The position numbers and the translations under genes were made by a program. A DNA stretch of 64,000 bases from Macrotrachela quadricornifera (Eukaryota > Rotifera > Eurotatoria > Philodinida > Philodinidae), in the NCBI GenBank assembly GCA_022393335.1, contig JAJEKB010001370.1, positions 62,001-126,000 on the forward strand, given 5' to 3'. The notes below the pieces were generated by a model. The model searched no databases and was not told the DNA's origin. It worked only from the letters and a program-made list of their open reading frames with translations. Below, in pieces: positions 63,261 to 64,000 of this stretch (position 1 is the stretch's first letter; each line of letters opens with the position of its first letter).

Positions 63261-63275
63261 TCTGGAAAAAAAGAA
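63261..63275 (-). promoter_or_regulatory. Splice-acceptor-like site between ETFB and RAB6
   Basis: On the minus strand the 158-bp gap contains a T-rich tract ending TTTTTCCAG (AG at 63263-63262), 26 nt before the RAB6 ATG. It could be a spliced-leader acceptor, or the 3' end of an intron in the RAB6 leader. Confidence 0.45.
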
Positions 63276-63393
63276 CCTTAAGAATCTTGATCTATACTTT
63301 AAAAAAAAAAGAATTTTCTTGCTATTCAAAAGCGAAAATATATCGGATGATTTTAGCAAAATAATGAGAGAAAAAGGAAGAGAGAAGTCTATT

Positions 63394-63908
63394 TTAAATA
63401 AGTCCTTTTTCTTTAAGTTTACTAAGAAGTTCATCAACACTTGATACTCGGCCACCACCTTGTCGTTTAGGCGGTTCTTCATAGGACAAATATTCTTGAT
63501 GAGGTTTAATATCAACACCTAAATCACTCGGTGACATTTTTGCCATTGGTTTCTTCTTTGCTTTCTGTAAAGAAATTCAATTATTTGTAAAAAAAAAAGA
63601 AGTTTTATTTATTAGAAAATCTTACTTGTATTGATGGAAGATTAGCAAAACGTGGTTGATTAAGACGAAGATCAGCAGTGATAACAGCAGGTAATTTCAC
63701 GCGAATTGTTTCAGAACCACCATCAATTTCACGCATTACTTCAGCTTTTTTATCCTTAATATCAACTTTTGAAGCAAATACAGCCTAATAAAAAATAAAT
63801 GATACAATAATATTTAAGTGCTTTCTTTTTATTACTATAACATACCTGTGGCCAAGAGAGAAGACCGGCAACCATTTGTCCTGTTTGATTGGAATCATCA
63901 TCGATTGC
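63394..63908 (-). CDS. ETFB: Electron transfer flavoprotein beta subunit, 3' part (gene runs off the window)
   Basis: Mitochondrial matrix protein that, with ETFA, carries electrons from acyl-CoA dehydrogenases to ETF-QO. Three C-terminal exons are visible on the minus strand: 63908-63846, 63784-63626, 63564-63394. They read [20 protein letters not shown], then [19 protein letters not shown] and [17 protein letters not shown], then [18 protein letters not shown] and [24 protein letters not shown] is the nucleotide (FAD/AMP)-binding signature of the beta subunit, and the TADLRLNxPR and KAKKK region is typical of mammalian ETFB (including its LPxIxKAKKK recognition segment). The intron upstream of 63908 continues to the edge at 64000, so the N-terminal two thirds lies beyond the window. 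Confidence 0.95.
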
Positions 63909-64000
63909 CTGAATAATTAAGAAATATTATTTTTATTTTACAATTCAATTCATAAAAGATAATAATTATTTTAGAAAATAAAACAAAATTCTCAGAACTT

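Overview
The window is animal nuclear DNA. It is strongly AT-rich, and its genes are cut by many short GT-AG introns of about 45-75 bp. It carries a goosecoid-type homeobox gene, a rhodopsin-family GPCR, Ig-domain and MS4A-like membrane proteins and two GH18 chitinases with peritrophin-type chitin-binding domains. AT-rich codon use, tiny introns, chitin-related genes and tightly packed same-strand genes with splice-acceptor-like sites just before start codons fit a spiralian invertebrate. A bdelloid rotifer is my best guess, but this is inference and no marker gene proves it. I assembled the multi-exon models by hand. In every complete model the exon phases add up to an uninterrupted frame, and several proteins line up with known families along their whole length.

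Layout. 1-5941: goosecoid (+), then a secreted orphan (-). 6801-7575: a non-autonomous hAT-type transposon with an exact 8-bp target duplication. 9435-22510: sparsely spaced genes, namely a Dpy-30-motif protein, a kelch-repeat protein, a tentative small gene, a two-Ig-domain surface protein converging on a 64-residue protein, a decayed gene and an MS4A-like tetraspan protein. 24092-32899: four minus-strand housekeeping genes, tightly packed head to tail, METTL4 > CDIPT > IARS2 > MRPL19 in transcription order, which look like an operon. 33561-35047: a disordered basic, probably nuclear protein (-). 36649-39630: a coiled-coil protein (+) whose 1.6-kb intron holds a diverged inverted repeat. 40585-43250: a CAP-Gly protein (+) converging on a serine-rich protein ending in a CaaX box (-). 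44556-51757: two divergently transcribed chitinases, each with an altered catalytic signature. 51758-59517: a 7.8-kb AT-rich stretch where I see no gene. 59518-63908: a GPCR (+), a small secreted Cys-rich protein (-), RAB6 (-) and the 3' end of ETFB (-), the last two again head to tail with an acceptor-like site between them.

Functional links. IARS2 and MRPL19 both serve mitochondrial translation, CDIPT makes phosphatidylinositol and METTL4 is an MT-A70 adenine methyltransferase. Their shared transcription unit would be of the mixed housekeeping type seen in other animals with spliced-leader trans-splicing. The chitinase pair shares a 797-bp intergenic region that could act as a two-way promoter.
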